From the NCBI RefSeq assembly GCF_022846655.1, contig NZ_AP025667.1:1525001-1589000 (forward strand): a stretch of DNA of 64,000 bases, read 5' to 3'. Source of the stretch: Streptomyces seoulensis. Lineage in GTDB: Bacteria; Actinomycetota; Actinomycetes; Streptomycetales; Streptomycetaceae. Under the pieces are notes generated by a model. That model worked only from the letters and a program-made list of their open reading frames with translations, ran no database searches and was not told the origin of the DNA. The first letter of the stretch is position 1; each line of letters starts with the position of its first letter. Below, in pieces: positions 51,648 to 62,631 of this stretch. The translations under genes were made by a program, and so were the position numbers.

Positions 51648-53528
51648 CTACGAGCCGGTGCGCGCCGTCAGCAGGCCGGATACCAACTCCCGCACCACAT
51701 CGGCACCGTTGACGGTCAGCACCGACTCGGGGTGGAACTGCACCGAGGCGAACCGGCCGGAGCGCAGCGCGTGCACCTCGCCGTCCTCCGTGCGGCTCAC
51801 CTCCACGCCGTGCGCGGCCAGCTCCCGCGCGGCCTCGTCGTCGCAGCGGGCCACGAAGCTGTTGTAGAAACCGACCGTCTCCGCCCGCCCGAACAGGTCG
51901 ATCACGGTCTGCGCCCCTTGGTACGGCACCCGCTTGCGGACGATGTCCAGCCCCAGTTCCGCCGCGATCAGCTCGTGCCCGAGGCACACCCCGAGCACCC
52001 CGTGCCGGTGCTCGCGCAGCACGGTGGCCGCGAGCTCCCGCAGGACCCGCATCTTCGGGTCGGCCGCGTCGGAGGGGTCACCGGGGCCGGGACCCAGCAC
52101 CACCGGGCCCTGGTGCGTTCGTACCGCCTCCATGAGCCCCGGCTCGTCGAAGCGCCGTACGGTCACCTCCAGGCCGCCCGAGCGCAGCACGTGCGCCAGC
52201 ATCGCGGTGAAGGTGTCCTCGCCGTCGACGACCAGCGCGTGCGCGCCCAGCGGGGCGGCCGGCTCCCGCATCCGCAGCCAGAACGGCGCCAGCGCCGACC
52301 GGCGCCCGTCCAGCGCGGCCCGCACCCTCGGGTCGTCCGCCAGCCGGGGCCGCTCCCGCTCCTCGCGGGGCCGGGCGGGCCGCACCCCGAGCGCGGCCAG
52401 CACGCCCGCCGCCTTCGCGTGGGTCTCCGCCACCTCACCGGCCGGGTCCGAGCCGCGTACCAGCGTCGCGCCGACCGGCACCTTCAGGTGTCCGTCGGCG
52501 GCGATGTCGGCGGTGCGGATCAGGATGGGGGAGTCCAGGGTCCGGGCGCCCCCGGCGTCCCGGCCGAGCAGGGCGAGCGCGCCCGCGTAGTAGCCGCGCC
52601 CGGTGGGCTCGTAGCGCTCGATCACCCGGCAGGCGTTCTGAACCGGGGAGCCGGTGACGGTCGCCGCGAACATGGTCTCGCGCAGCACGTCCCGCACGTC
52701 GAGGGAGGTCTTCCCGCGCAGCTCGTACTCGGTGTGCGCGAGGTGCGCCATCTCCTTCAGCCGGGGGCCGACGACCACGCCGCCCCGGTCGCCGACGGTG
52801 CACATCATCTTCAGTTCCTCGTCGACGACCATGGAGAGCTCCTCGGTCTCCTTGGCGTCGGCGAGGAAGTCCAGCAGGTGCTCCGGGGTCGGGCCCCCGG
52901 CCGGATACCGGTAGGTCCCGCTGATCGGGTTCATCACCACCGTCCCGCCGGACATCCGCACGTGCACCTCCGGGCTCGCCCCGACCAGCGTCCGGTCCCC
53001 GGTGTGCACGACGAAGGTCCAGTACGCGCCCCGCTCGCCCGCCAGCAGCCGCCGGAACAGCGCCAGCGCGTCGGCCCGCGAGAAGCCGGGGATCTCGCCC
53101 TGGTAGGTCCGCCGGATCACGAAGTTGGCGCCCTCGCCCCGCCCGATCTCCTCGCGCAGCACCCGGCCGACGATCTCCCCGTACTCCTCGTCGGGCACGT
53201 CGAAGCCGCCGTCCTCGACCCGCACCGGGTGCGCCGGCAGAGTGTCCAGCGCCCGTGCGAGCGGGACCTCGTAGGACTCCTCGGGGTGCAGCACCAGCAG
53301 CGGGGTGCCGTCGTCGCGTACGTCGAAGCCGCGCTCGCGGATCTGGCGGAACGGGATCAGCGCCAGGCCCTCGTCGGGCAGGCCGGCCAGCTCCTCGTGG
53401 GCGCTGACCGGACCGAGCAGCACCTCCACCGAGGAGGCGTCCCGGCCGGGGGTGCGGCGATGCAGCAGGGCGAAGGGGCGGCTACCGTCGGCGAGACGGG
53501 CCAGGTCGGTGGTGTCGGTCGGGTTCAT
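51648..53528 (-). CDS. trpE: Anthranilate synthase, TrpE-TrpG fusion
   Basis: A 626-residue fusion. The N-terminal ~410 residues are the chorismate-using component I (NPISGTYRYPAGG, ELSMVVDEELKMMCTVGDRGGV, ATVTGSPVQNACRVIERYEPTGRGYYAGALAL). Residues ~430-620 are a class I glutamine amidotransferase with the nucleophile Cys in GVCLGHELI and the His-Glu pair in QFHPES. It makes anthranilate from chorismate. Upstream is a leader peptide with three Trp codons and a terminator, so it is controlled by transcription attenuation. Divergent from DAHP synthase. Confidence 0.95.
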   Translation of the reverse strand: MNPTDTTDLARLADGSRPFALLHRRTPGRDASSVEVLLGPVSAHEELAGLPDEGLALIPFRQIRERGFDVRDDGTPLLVLHPEESYEVPLARALDTLPAHPVRVEDGGFDVPDEEYGEIVGRVLREEIGRGEGANFVIRRTYQGEIPGFSRADALALFRRLLAGERGAYWTFVVHTGDRTLVGASPEVHVRMSGGTVVMNPISGTYRYPAGGPTPEHLLDFLADAKETEELSMVVDEELKMMCTVGDRGGVVVGPRLKEMAHLAHTEYELRGKTSLDVRDVLRETMFAATVTGSPVQNACRVIERYEPTGRGYYAGALALLGRDAGGARTLDSPILIRTADIAADGHLKVPVGATLVRGSDPAGEVAETHAKAAGVLAALGVRPARPREERERPRLADDPRVRAALDGRRSALAPFWLRMREPAAPLGAHALVVDGEDTFTAMLAHVLRSGGLEVTVRRFDEPGLMEAVRTHQGPVVLGPGPGDPSDAADPKMRVLRELAATVLREHRHGVLGVCLGHELIAAELGLDIVRKRVPYQGAQTVIDLFGRAETVGFYNSFVARCDDEAARELAAHGVEVSRTEDGEVHALRSGRFASVQFHPESVLTVNGADVVRELVSGLLTARTGS

Positions 53529-53599
53529 GAACGTCCTCTTGCGTCGGTCCCGGAAGCGGGACGGCGGACGCCGGTCGAGGAAACGACCCCGGAAAACAC

Positions 53600-53625
53600 C
53601 GAAGGCCGCCCTCGGGCGGCCTTCG
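53600..53625 (-). terminator. Attenuator terminator of the trpE leader
   Basis: On the minus strand a stem of 11-12 pairs with a CGAAGGCCGCC arm and its complement (53600-53625) is followed by GTGTTTTCC. It lies between the leader peptide and trpE and is the rho-independent attenuator. Confidence 0.85.
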
Positions 53626-53648
53626 CGTAGGTCTTGGGATACGCGCAG

Positions 53649-53705
53649 TCAGCGGGCCGCCGGAGGAGCGGTCCACCACCAGTTCTGAGTCGTCTGCGCG
53701 AACAT
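53649..53705 (-). CDS. trpL: trp leader peptide with three adjacent Trp codons
   Basis: ATG to TGA encodes MFAQTTQNWWWTAPPAAR. Three consecutive TGG codons followed by a terminator hairpin are the classical arrangement for ribosome-mediated attenuation: stalling at Trp codons when charged tRNA is scarce lets trpE be transcribed. TAGAGT (53713-53718, minus strand) ends seven bases before the ATG, so the leader is itself leaderless. A very similar leader is known upstream of trpE in other Streptomyces. Confidence 0.92.
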   Translation of the reverse strand: MFAQTTQNWWWTAPPAAR

Positions 53706-53827
53706 GGCAACGACTCTAACCCATCGTCCGGGCCCCGCGCGGCGAAAAGCGTCCACGTGGCAGTCACGCCGTCTCATCCTTCGAGCCGGATCGGGAGCAC
53801 CCGTTGCGACCCCGTAATGTTTAGAGG

Positions 53828-55183
53828 GTGACCGTGAACGCTGATTCCCGAGCCGTGGCCGCCGAGGCGACCTGGCGAGACCTGCCCGCGGCGCAGCAGC
53901 CCGAATACCCGGATACCGAGGCTCTGCGCGAAGTGATCGCGGAGCTTTCGACCTATCCGCCGCTCGTCTTCGCGGGCGAGTGCGACCAGTTGCGCGCCCG
54001 TATGGCAGCCGTTGCCAAGGGAGAGGCGTTCCTGCTCCAGGGCGGCGACTGCGCCGAGTCCTTCGACGGCGTGAGTGCCGAGCACATCCGGGCCAAGGTC
54101 AAGACGATCCTGCAGATGGGCGCCGTGCTGACGTACGCCGCGTCCGTCCCGGTGGTCAAGGTCGGCCGGATCGCGGGCCAGTACTCCAAGCCGCGCTCCA
54201 AGCCCACCGAGACCCGTGACGGCGTGACCCTGCCGGTGTACCGGGGCGACTCCGTCAACGGCTTCGACTTCACCGAGAAGAGCCGCTACCCGGACCCCGA
54301 GCGGCTGAAGCGGATGTACAACGCCTCCGCCTCCACGCTGAACCTGGTGCGCGCCTTCACCACCGGTGGCTACGCCGACCTGCGCCAGGTGCACGCCTGG
54401 AACCAGGACTTCGTGAAGTCCTCGCCCTCCGGCCAGCGCTACGAGCAGCTCGCCCGCGAGATCGACCAGGCGCTGAACTTCATGCGGGCCTGCGGCGCCG
54501 AGCCGGAGGAGTTCAAGACCGTCGAGTTCTACTCCTCGCACGAGGCGCTGCTGCTGGACTACGAGTCCGCGCTGACCCGCGTCGACTCCCGCACCGGCAA
54601 GCTGTACGACGTCTCCGGGCACATGGTGTGGATCGGTGAGCGCACCCGGCAGATGGACGGCGCGCACATCGAGTTCGCGTCCAAGATCCGCAACCCGATC
54701 GGCATCAAGCTCGGCCCGACCACCACGGCCGAGGACGCGCTGCGCTACATCGACCGCCTCGACCCCGACCGGGAGCCGGGCCGGCTGACCTTCATCGTCC
54801 GCATGGGCGCCGACAAGATCCGCGACCGGCTGCCCGAGCTGGTGGAGAAGGTCACGGCGTCCGGCGCGACGGTGGCCTGGGTGACCGACCCGATGCACGG
54901 CAACACCTTCGAGGCGGCGTCCGGGCACAAGACCCGGCGCTTCGACGACGTGCTGGACGAGGTCAAGGGCTTCTTCGAGGTCCACAAGGGCCTGGGCACC
55001 CACCCCGGCGGCATCCACGTGGAGCTGACCGGCGACGACGTCACCGAGTGCGTGGGCGGCGGCGACGAGATCTTCGTCGACGACCTGCACCAGCGCTACG
55101 AGACGGCCTGCGACCCCCGGCTCAACCGCAGCCAGTCGCTGGACCTGGCGTTCCTGGTCGCCGAGATGTACCGGGACCAGTGA
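53828..55183 (+). CDS. Class II 3-deoxy-D-arabino-heptulosonate 7-phosphate synthase
   Basis: A 451-residue plant-like (class II) DAHP synthase. It joins phosphoenolpyruvate and erythrose 4-phosphate, starting the shikimate pathway. Signatures are VFAGECDQLRARMA, LLQGGDCAESFDG, KVGRIAGQYSKPRS, SSHEALLLDYESALTR, WVTDPMHGNT and VHVELTG-like GIHVELTGDDVTEC. The GTG lies seven bases after TAATGT (53815-53820), suggesting a leaderless mRNA. It diverges from the attenuator-controlled trpE. Confidence 0.96.
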   Translation: MTVNADSRAVAAEATWRDLPAAQQPEYPDTEALREVIAELSTYPPLVFAGECDQLRARMAAVAKGEAFLLQGGDCAESFDGVSAEHIRAKVKTILQMGAVLTYAASVPVVKVGRIAGQYSKPRSKPTETRDGVTLPVYRGDSVNGFDFTEKSRYPDPERLKRMYNASASTLNLVRAFTTGGYADLRQVHAWNQDFVKSSPSGQRYEQLAREIDQALNFMRACGAEPEEFKTVEFYSSHEALLLDYESALTRVDSRTGKLYDVSGHMVWIGERTRQMDGAHIEFASKIRNPIGIKLGPTTTAEDALRYIDRLDPDREPGRLTFIVRMGADKIRDRLPELVEKVTASGATVAWVTDPMHGNTFEAASGHKTRRFDDVLDEVKGFFEVHKGLGTHPGGIHVELTGDDVTECVGGGDEIFVDDLHQRYETACDPRLNRSQSLDLAFLVAEMYRDQ

Positions 55184-55209
55184 GGGCGAAACGGCCCGGA
55201 GCGTGAAGT

Positions 55210-55239
55210 AGGGCGCGGATCACACGAGATCCGCGCCCT
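55210..55239 (+). terminator. Terminator of the DAHP synthase gene
   Basis: AGGGCGCGGATC (55210-55221) pairs with GATCCGCGCCCT (55228-55239) around ACACGA, followed by TCCGCTTTCCC. Confidence 0.85.
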
Positions 55240-55267
55240 TCCGCTTTCCCATCGGCCGACCGCCGGG

Positions 55268-55286
55268 TTAGGTTAGGTTTGCCTCA
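55268..55286 (+). promoter_or_regulatory. Iron box (DmdR/IdeR-type operator) upstream of bfd
   Basis: TTAGGTTAGGTTTGCCTCA matches the DtxR-family consensus (TTAGGTTAGGCTAACCTAA) in 15 of 19 positions. It lies about 50 bases before the bfd start. Under iron sufficiency the iron-bound repressor would shut the gene. Confidence 0.85.
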
Positions 55287-55338
55287 CCGAAATCCGGCGA
55301 TGGCGGCGACACGGCGATCTCGTCGGGAGGTGGACCGG

Positions 55339-55590
55339 GTGTTCGTCTGCAGTTGCTTCGGCATCACCGAGCAGCAGGTCAAGCAGCACGCCCAGGACGG
55401 CGCCTGCACCCCGCGCCAGATCGCCTCCGCCTGCAAGGCCGGCACCGACTGCGGCGGTTGTGTCCGCCGCATCCAGGCCCTGCTGGGCCGGGGCGCCTGC
55501 CCGCGCCGCGACCAGATCGCGCAGCGGCCGCCGGTGCTGGTCACCTCCGCCGCCGAGGCGCCCGTACGCCGGCTCGGTGACGCGGCCTGA
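55339..55590 (+). CDS. bfd: Bacterioferritin-associated ferredoxin (Bfd)
   Basis: An 83-residue [2Fe-2S] ferredoxin of the BFD/Fer2_BFD type. The ligands are in VCSCFGI (Cys-X-Cys) and the later TDCGGCV (Cys-X2-Cys). Bfd reduces ferric iron in bacterioferritin to release it. The GTG start has GGGAGG upstream. An iron box precedes it, and bacterioferritin is convergent with it, which fits release of stored iron during starvation. Confidence 0.9.
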   Translation: MFVCSCFGITEQQVKQHAQDGACTPRQIASACKAGTDCGGCVRRIQALLGRGACPRRDQIAQRPPVLVTSAAEAPVRRLGDAA

Positions 55591-55599
55591 CGGTCCGCC

Positions 55600-56091
55600 T
55601 CAGCCCGCGACGTCGGGCTGGACCTGCTCGATCACCGTCGAGAGGTAGAGCGACTCGCCCAGCTTCTCGATCAGGTCGAGCTGGGTCTCCAGGTAGTCGA
55701 TGTGGTGCTCCTCGTCGGCGAGGATCGCCTCGAAGACGTTCGCCGAGGTGATGTCACCCTTGGCGCGCATGATCTCCACGCCCCGGCGCAGCCGGTCGAT
55801 GGCCTCGACCTCGATCTGCCGGTCCGCCCGGAACATCTCGGTCACCGTCTGGCCGACCGAGACATGGAAGAGCCGCTGGTAGTTGGGCAGGCCGTCCAGC
55901 ATCAGGATGCGGTCGGTCAGGGCCTCCGCGTGCCGCATCTCGTCGAAGGACTCCGCCCTCGTGTACTTGGCGAGCTTCGTCCACCCCTTGTGGTCCTGGA
56001 GCTTGGCGTGCAGGAAGTACTGGTTGATCGCGGTGAGCTCGGCGGTGAGCTGTTCGTTGAGCAGCTCGATGACCTCGGGGTCGCCTGACAT
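55600..56091 (-). CDS. bfr: Bacterioferritin
   Basis: A 163-residue ferritin-like four-helix protein. The ferroxidase ligands are in ELTAINQYFLH (Glu, Tyr), EMRHAE (Glu, His), EVEAIDRL (Glu), and ADEEHHIDYLETQ (Glu, His). The heme Met is in GLPNYQRL-to-GDI context, less certain. It oxidises and stores iron. AAGGAG precedes the ATG at 56091. It is convergent with bfd. No iron box was recognised in its own promoter region. Confidence 0.96.
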   Translation of the reverse strand: MSGDPEVIELLNEQLTAELTAINQYFLHAKLQDHKGWTKLAKYTRAESFDEMRHAEALTDRILMLDGLPNYQRLFHVSVGQTVTEMFRADRQIEVEAIDRLRRGVEIMRAKGDITSANVFEAILADEEHHIDYLETQLDLIEKLGESLYLSTVIEQVQPDVAG

Positions 56092-56243
56092 CGGGATGGA
56101 CTCCTTCCGGGCATTCCTGGCTGATGCTGCCGCATGATCCCATCGGCACCCCAGGCAGTCCAGTAAGTGCATGCTTAGTGGTCAATGCCGGAATTGTCGC
56201 GTGCTGGTCGGATGCACCCCGCCGGGTCTGTCAGGATGGAGGC

Positions 56244-56876
56244 ATGGGTCATCCGGTGGAGCGCGCGTCTGGAACGGGGGCAGGGGCAGAGCTACCGCCG
56301 GGGCAGCGGCTCCAGCGCGGCTGGCCGGTCACGCACTACGGACCCGTGCCCAAGTTCCGCCCCGAGCGCTGGGACTTCCGGGTCTTCGGCGCCACCGCCG
56401 ACGGCGACAAGCGGTCCTGGACCCACGAGGAGTTCACCGCCCTGCCGTACGCCACCGTCGTGGCCGATCTGCACTGCGTGACGAAGTTCAGCATGCTCGG
56501 CGCGGAGTGGGGCGGCGTGCCCGCCCGCGCGATCCTCGACCTGGCGCCGCCCGCGCCCGGCGTCACGCATGTGATGGTGTGGGCCGAGTACGGCTTCAGC
56601 GCCAATCTGCGGCTGGCCGACTTCGCCGGTGACGGCACGATCTTCGCCATCCACAAGGACGGCGAACTCCTCACCGCCGAACACGGCTTCCCGGCCCGCC
56701 TGATCGTGCCCCACCTGTACGCCTGGAAGGGCCCCAAGTGGGTCCGGGGCGTGGAGTACATGACCGCCGACCGCAGGGGCTTCTGGGAGCAGCGCGGCTA
56801 CCACAACGTCGGCGACCCCTGGAAGGAACAGCGCTACTCCTACCAGGAGGAGCCGGGCGACGGCCCGGAGCTGTAG
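56244..56876 (+). CDS. Sulfite-oxidase-like molybdopterin protein
   Basis: A 210-residue single-domain protein of the sulfite oxidase/YedY molybdopterin fold. The Mo-coordinating Cys lies in LHCVTKFSML, and WGGVPARAILDLA, YGFSANLRLAD and GFPARLIVPHLYAWKGPKWVRG are family signatures. It has no dimerisation domain and no signal peptide, so it is a cytoplasmic enzyme of unknown substrate. GGAGG stands very close to the ATG, so the start is slightly uncertain. Confidence 0.85.
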   Translation: MGHPVERASGTGAGAELPPGQRLQRGWPVTHYGPVPKFRPERWDFRVFGATADGDKRSWTHEEFTALPYATVVADLHCVTKFSMLGAEWGGVPARAILDLAPPAPGVTHVMVWAEYGFSANLRLADFAGDGTIFAIHKDGELLTAEHGFPARLIVPHLYAWKGPKWVRGVEYMTADRRGFWEQRGYHNVGDPWKEQRYSYQEEPGDGPEL

Positions 56877-56906
56877 CCCCGGCCGTCCCCACGCCGCTGC
56901 CGCGGC

Positions 56907-57809
56907 CTAGCCGTCCCTGAGCCGCTTGAGCCGGGCCACGTCCGCCGCGTGGCCCTCCTTGCCGCCGGGGGTCTCGATGACCAGCGGGACGCCCGCCGTG
57001 GCCGGGTGGGCCATCAGGGCACGGAACGGGTCCTCGCCGATGTGGCCGGAGCCGATGTTCTCGTGGCGGTCCTTGTGCGCGCCCACCACGTCCTTGGAGT
57101 CGTTGGCGTGGATCAGCTTCAGCCGTCCCTCGCCCACGGTGTCCACCAGCAGGTCGAGGGTCTGCCGCATGCCGTCCGGGCCGGTCAGATCGTGCCCGGC
57201 CGCGTAGATGTGGCAGGTGTCCAGGCAGACGCCGAGCTTCGGGTGGGAGTCCAGCGCCTCGAAGTACGGGCCGAAGTCCCAGGTCCGCGAGCACAGTGAG
57301 GAACCCTGCCCGGCCGTCGACTCCAGCAGCAGGAACGGGTCGTCGTCGCAGGTCAGCTCGTCCAGCAGCGGCAGCAGGTGCTCGCGTACCTGCCGCAGCG
57401 CCACCTCGCGCGGGCGCCCGCCGGTCGCGCTGCCGGTGTGCACGACCACGCCGAGCGCGCCGATCTCCCGCCCGCGCCGCAGGGAGTGCCGCAGCGACTC
57501 CACCGACCGCTCCACCGTCGCCTCGGTGTGCGAGCCGAAGTTGATGAGATAGGGCGCGTGCACATAGGCCGGGACCGACTCCGCCGCGCACGCCGCCCGG
57601 AACGCCTCGTCCTGGGCCGGGTTCCCGGCCGGCGTGGCCCAGCCGCGCGGGTTGGCCACGAAGACCTGCACGGTCTCCGCCTTCAGCTCACGGGCGTACG
57701 GCAGTCCCGTCGTGTGCAGTCCGCCGGCCACCGGCACATGCGCGCCGACGGGGTTGCGGAGGGAACCGGGGACGGTCGGGGGCGCGGCGGAGGACGGCTG
57801 GAGTGTCAC
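56907..57809 (-). CDS. nfo: Deoxyribonuclease IV / AP endonuclease (Nfo type)
   Basis: A 300-residue TIM-barrel endonuclease IV. Metal-binding motifs are visible: VVVHTGSATGG, LLLESTAGQG, GVCLDTCHIYAAGHD, LIHANDSKD, DRHENIGSGHIG and LVIETPGG. It cleaves DNA at abasic sites in base-excision repair. The start is GTG without a strong Shine-Dalgarno site. It lies downstream of the kinase gene on the same strand, 57 bases away. Confidence 0.94.
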   Translation of the reverse strand: MTLQPSSAAPPTVPGSLRNPVGAHVPVAGGLHTTGLPYARELKAETVQVFVANPRGWATPAGNPAQDEAFRAACAAESVPAYVHAPYLINFGSHTEATVERSVESLRHSLRRGREIGALGVVVHTGSATGGRPREVALRQVREHLLPLLDELTCDDDPFLLLESTAGQGSSLCSRTWDFGPYFEALDSHPKLGVCLDTCHIYAAGHDLTGPDGMRQTLDLLVDTVGEGRLKLIHANDSKDVVGAHKDRHENIGSGHIGEDPFRALMAHPATAGVPLVIETPGGKEGHAADVARLKRLRDG

Positions 57810-57866
57810 CCGTTCAGGGTGTCACGCCGCCCGCCGCCCCCTGACCGGGAGCGGCGGTGAGACCGG

Positions 57867-59804
57867 TCACCGGATGGTGATCGTGATCTCGGCCCCCTTG
57901 GGCGCCGAGTCGCCGCCCTTGACCGACTGCTTCTTCACCTTGTCGCCGAACAGCCCCAGCAGCCCGCGGTCCTCGTGGACCGTGAACCCGGCCGCCTCCA
58001 GCTTCTGGTGCGCCTCGTCCACGCTCGACCCGGTCACGTCCGGGACCTTCACCATCTCCGGGCCCTTGGACAGCGTCAGCGTGACCGTGTCGCCCTCGGC
58101 GCCCCGGCCGCCCGCGTCCGGCGACTGGAAGGCGACCTGGCCCTTGTCGTAGTCGGAGTTCACGCGCTCGCCGGAGATCTTCACCTTGAGACCGGCCTCG
58201 GTCAGGTCCTGGCGCGCGGTCTCCACGTCCTCGCCGCTGACGTCGGGGATGTCGACGGGGGCGCCCTTGCTGACGACCAGCGCGACCGCCGAACCGGCGT
58301 GCAGATCGCTGCCCGCCTCCGGCGTCGTACCGATCACCGAGCCCCGGCCGACCTCGTCGCTGAACTCGCGCGTGACCATGCCCGGCTCCAGACCCGCCGA
58401 CTTCAGCCGCGCCCGCGCCCGCTCCAGCGGCTCGCCCGCCACCCTGGGCACCGCGACCGTGCGCGGGCCGAGGGAGATCGTCAGCCCCACCGAGGCGTTG
58501 CCCCGCACGCGGGAGCCGGCCGACGGGTCGGAGCTGATGACCGTGCCCCGGTCCACGGTGTCGCTGTAGGCGCGCTTCACCTTGCCCACGTCGAGACCGG
58601 CCGACTTCAGCCGCTGCTCGGCCTGGTCCTGGGTGCGCGACAGCACCGGGGGCACCTTGGTGAACTGGCCCGAGTTGATGTACCAGACCCCGCCGCCGAC
58701 GCCGAGGAACACCAGCACCGCCAGCAGCAGCGTCAGCGGTCCGCGCCGGGGCCGGACCCCACCGCGCCGGGACGGCGGCGCAGGGGACTCCAGCCGGGTG
58801 GTGTGCAGCACGCTCGTGACGTCGCGGCCGTCCTCCCCGTCGCCGTCGACCGGCAGCGGCCGGACCATCGTCAGCGCGCGCGGGAGCACGCTCGTACGGT
58901 CGTCGCCGTTGTCGTGGGCGGTCGACAGCGCCTGCGGCGGCTCCGCGTCCAACTGCTCCTCGGTGAGCGAGCCCCGGACCCGCAGCACCTCGCCGAGCAG
59001 CGCGGCCGCGTCCGCGGGTCGCAGTGCCGGGGTGCGGGCGGTCGCGGCGGCGACCAGCTCGTCCAGCTCGTAGGCCAGCCCCGGCACCAGAGCCGAGGGC
59101 GGGGGCACGTCGTCGTGCAGGTGCTTGTAGATGACCTGGGCGGGGGAGTCGCCGGAGTGCGGCTTGGCGCCGGTCAGGATCTCGTAGAGCACGACACCGC
59201 AGGCGTAGACGTCCACGCGCGGGTCGGCGGTGCCCTGCTCGATCTGCTCCGGGGCCAGATAGGACACCGTGCCGAGGACCGAGCCCGTGGTGCTGGTGAC
59301 CGTGTCCACCGAGCGCACCAGACCGAAGTCGGCGACCTTCACCCGGCCGTCGTCCCCGATCAGCACGTTCTCCGGCTTCATGTCCCGGTGCACGAACCCC
59401 GCCCGGTGGGCCGCGCCCAGCGCGGCGAGCACCGGCTCCAGGATGTCCAGGGCGGCCCTCGGACGCAGCGCGCCCCGCTCGCGCAGCACGTCCCGCAGGG
59501 TGCACCCGGCGACGTACTCCATCGCCAGATAGACGTACCCCCCGTCGGTGCCCTGGTCGAAGACCTGCACCACGTTGGGGTGGGAGAGCCGGGCGACCGA
59601 CTTGGCCTCGCGGATGAACCGGTCCACGAAACCGCCGTCGGCGGCCAGGGCCGGATGCATCACCTTGAGCGCCAGGACCCGGTCCAGCCGGATGTCCAGA
59701 GCCCGGTAGACGGTCGCCATCCCGCCGACGGCGATCCGCGCCTCGACGCGATAGCGGCCGTCGAGCACCTGGCCGAGGAGGGGGTCCGAAAGGGTCGTAT
59801 CCAC
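57867..59804 (-). CDS. PknB-type Ser/Thr protein kinase with four PASTA domains
   Basis: A 645-residue transmembrane kinase. The cytoplasmic kinase domain has a glycine-rich loop (AVGGMATVYRA), Lys47, catalytic Asp141 (HRDMKPEN) and DFG Asp159. One TM helix lies at about 356-376. Four extracellular PASTA repeats span 380-645; such repeats sense peptidoglycan fragments or beta-lactam-like ligands. The GTG lies seven bases after TAGACT, suggesting a leaderless start; the longer frame is not used. Gene position corresponds to mycobacterial pknL, but PknL lacks PASTA repeats. Confidence 0.94.
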   Translation of the reverse strand: MDTTLSDPLLGQVLDGRYRVEARIAVGGMATVYRALDIRLDRVLALKVMHPALAADGGFVDRFIREAKSVARLSHPNVVQVFDQGTDGGYVYLAMEYVAGCTLRDVLRERGALRPRAALDILEPVLAALGAAHRAGFVHRDMKPENVLIGDDGRVKVADFGLVRSVDTVTSTTGSVLGTVSYLAPEQIEQGTADPRVDVYACGVVLYEILTGAKPHSGDSPAQVIYKHLHDDVPPPSALVPGLAYELDELVAAATARTPALRPADAAALLGEVLRVRGSLTEEQLDAEPPQALSTAHDNGDDRTSVLPRALTMVRPLPVDGDGEDGRDVTSVLHTTRLESPAPPSRRGGVRPRRGPLTLLLAVLVFLGVGGGVWYINSGQFTKVPPVLSRTQDQAEQRLKSAGLDVGKVKRAYSDTVDRGTVISSDPSAGSRVRGNASVGLTISLGPRTVAVPRVAGEPLERARARLKSAGLEPGMVTREFSDEVGRGSVIGTTPEAGSDLHAGSAVALVVSKGAPVDIPDVSGEDVETARQDLTEAGLKVKISGERVNSDYDKGQVAFQSPDAGGRGAEGDTVTLTLSKGPEMVKVPDVTGSSVDEAHQKLEAAGFTVHEDRGLLGLFGDKVKKQSVKGGDSAPKGAEITITIR

Positions 59805-59814
59805 GCGGGCGAGT

Positions 59815-62074
<2,260 letters not shown>

Positions 62075-62087
62075 GGGCGTCTCGCCC

Positions 62088-62176
62088 CTCCCTTCGCCGG
62101 CATGACCCGGATCAGGTTCGTACGGTCGGAGGCCGCAAGCCTCCCTCTCAGCCCGGTACGTCCGGGCTCCCGCGAG
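62088..62176 (-). ncRNA. TPP (THI-element) riboswitch
   Basis: On the minus strand the signatures occur in order: CGGGAGCCC, GGGCTGAGAGGGAGGC, and GAACCTGATCCGGGTCATGCC, then GGCGAAGGGAG. The last element includes the thiO Shine-Dalgarno sequence, which suggests translational control by thiamine pyrophosphate. Confidence 0.95.
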
Positions 62177-62233
62177 TGCAGTTACGGTGGCCAGCCTAGC
62201 CGCCCGCCCAGCTCACCCACAGGGAGCCCGCCC

Positions 62234-62602
62234 ATGCCCCGCTCGCTCGACGGAATCACCCTGGCCCCCGTGGCGGACCAGGCGCCGGGCCAGGTGGGCA
62301 CCGGCACCCGGTTCGCCTACCACGAGCGGGACGGGCAGGTCTGGGCCGAGTACGCGGGCGGCGACATCGTCCGCGGCCACCTGGTCGGCACCCGCTCCGG
62401 GGACCGGCTGGACTTCCGGTACGTGCAGCTCCGGCACGACGGCACCACCGCCTGTGGGCACTGCGTGTCCACGGTCGTGGGGCTGCCGGACGGGCGGCTG
62501 CGGCTGGAGGAGGAGTGGGAGTGGGAGTCCGGGCCGGGCGCCGGGACCAGCGTGGTCGAAGAGGTCGCCGGCCTCACGAACCGACCGGCGGGCACTGACT
62601 GA
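62234..62602 (+). CDS. Small conserved protein annotated elsewhere as n-acetylglutamate synthase
   Basis: A 122-residue beta-rich protein (DGQVWAEYAGGDIVRGHLVGTR, RYVQLRHDGTTACGHCVS, RLRLEEEWEWESGPG). Similar Bacillus and Streptomyces proteins carry the label n-acetylglutamate synthase, but I see no acetyltransferase fold and do not support that function. AGGGAG precedes the ATG. It diverges from the thiamine operon. Confidence 0.78.
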   Translation: MPRSLDGITLAPVADQAPGQVGTGTRFAYHERDGQVWAEYAGGDIVRGHLVGTRSGDRLDFRYVQLRHDGTTACGHCVSTVVGLPDGRLRLEEEWEWESGPGAGTSVVEEVAGLTNRPAGTD

Positions 62603-62631
62603 CGGGCCGTCACGGGACTTAAGGTGATCGA

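Noticed and set aside
56092..56243. An iron box upstream of bacterioferritin
   Set aside because: TAAG...CTTA around 56164-56177 is only a partial dyad and does not match the DtxR/IdeR consensus, unlike the clear site before bfd.
62234..62602. Naming the small beta-rich protein an n-acetylglutamate synthase
   Set aside because: The label seen in databases for similar proteins is not supported by an acetyltransferase motif in this sequence.
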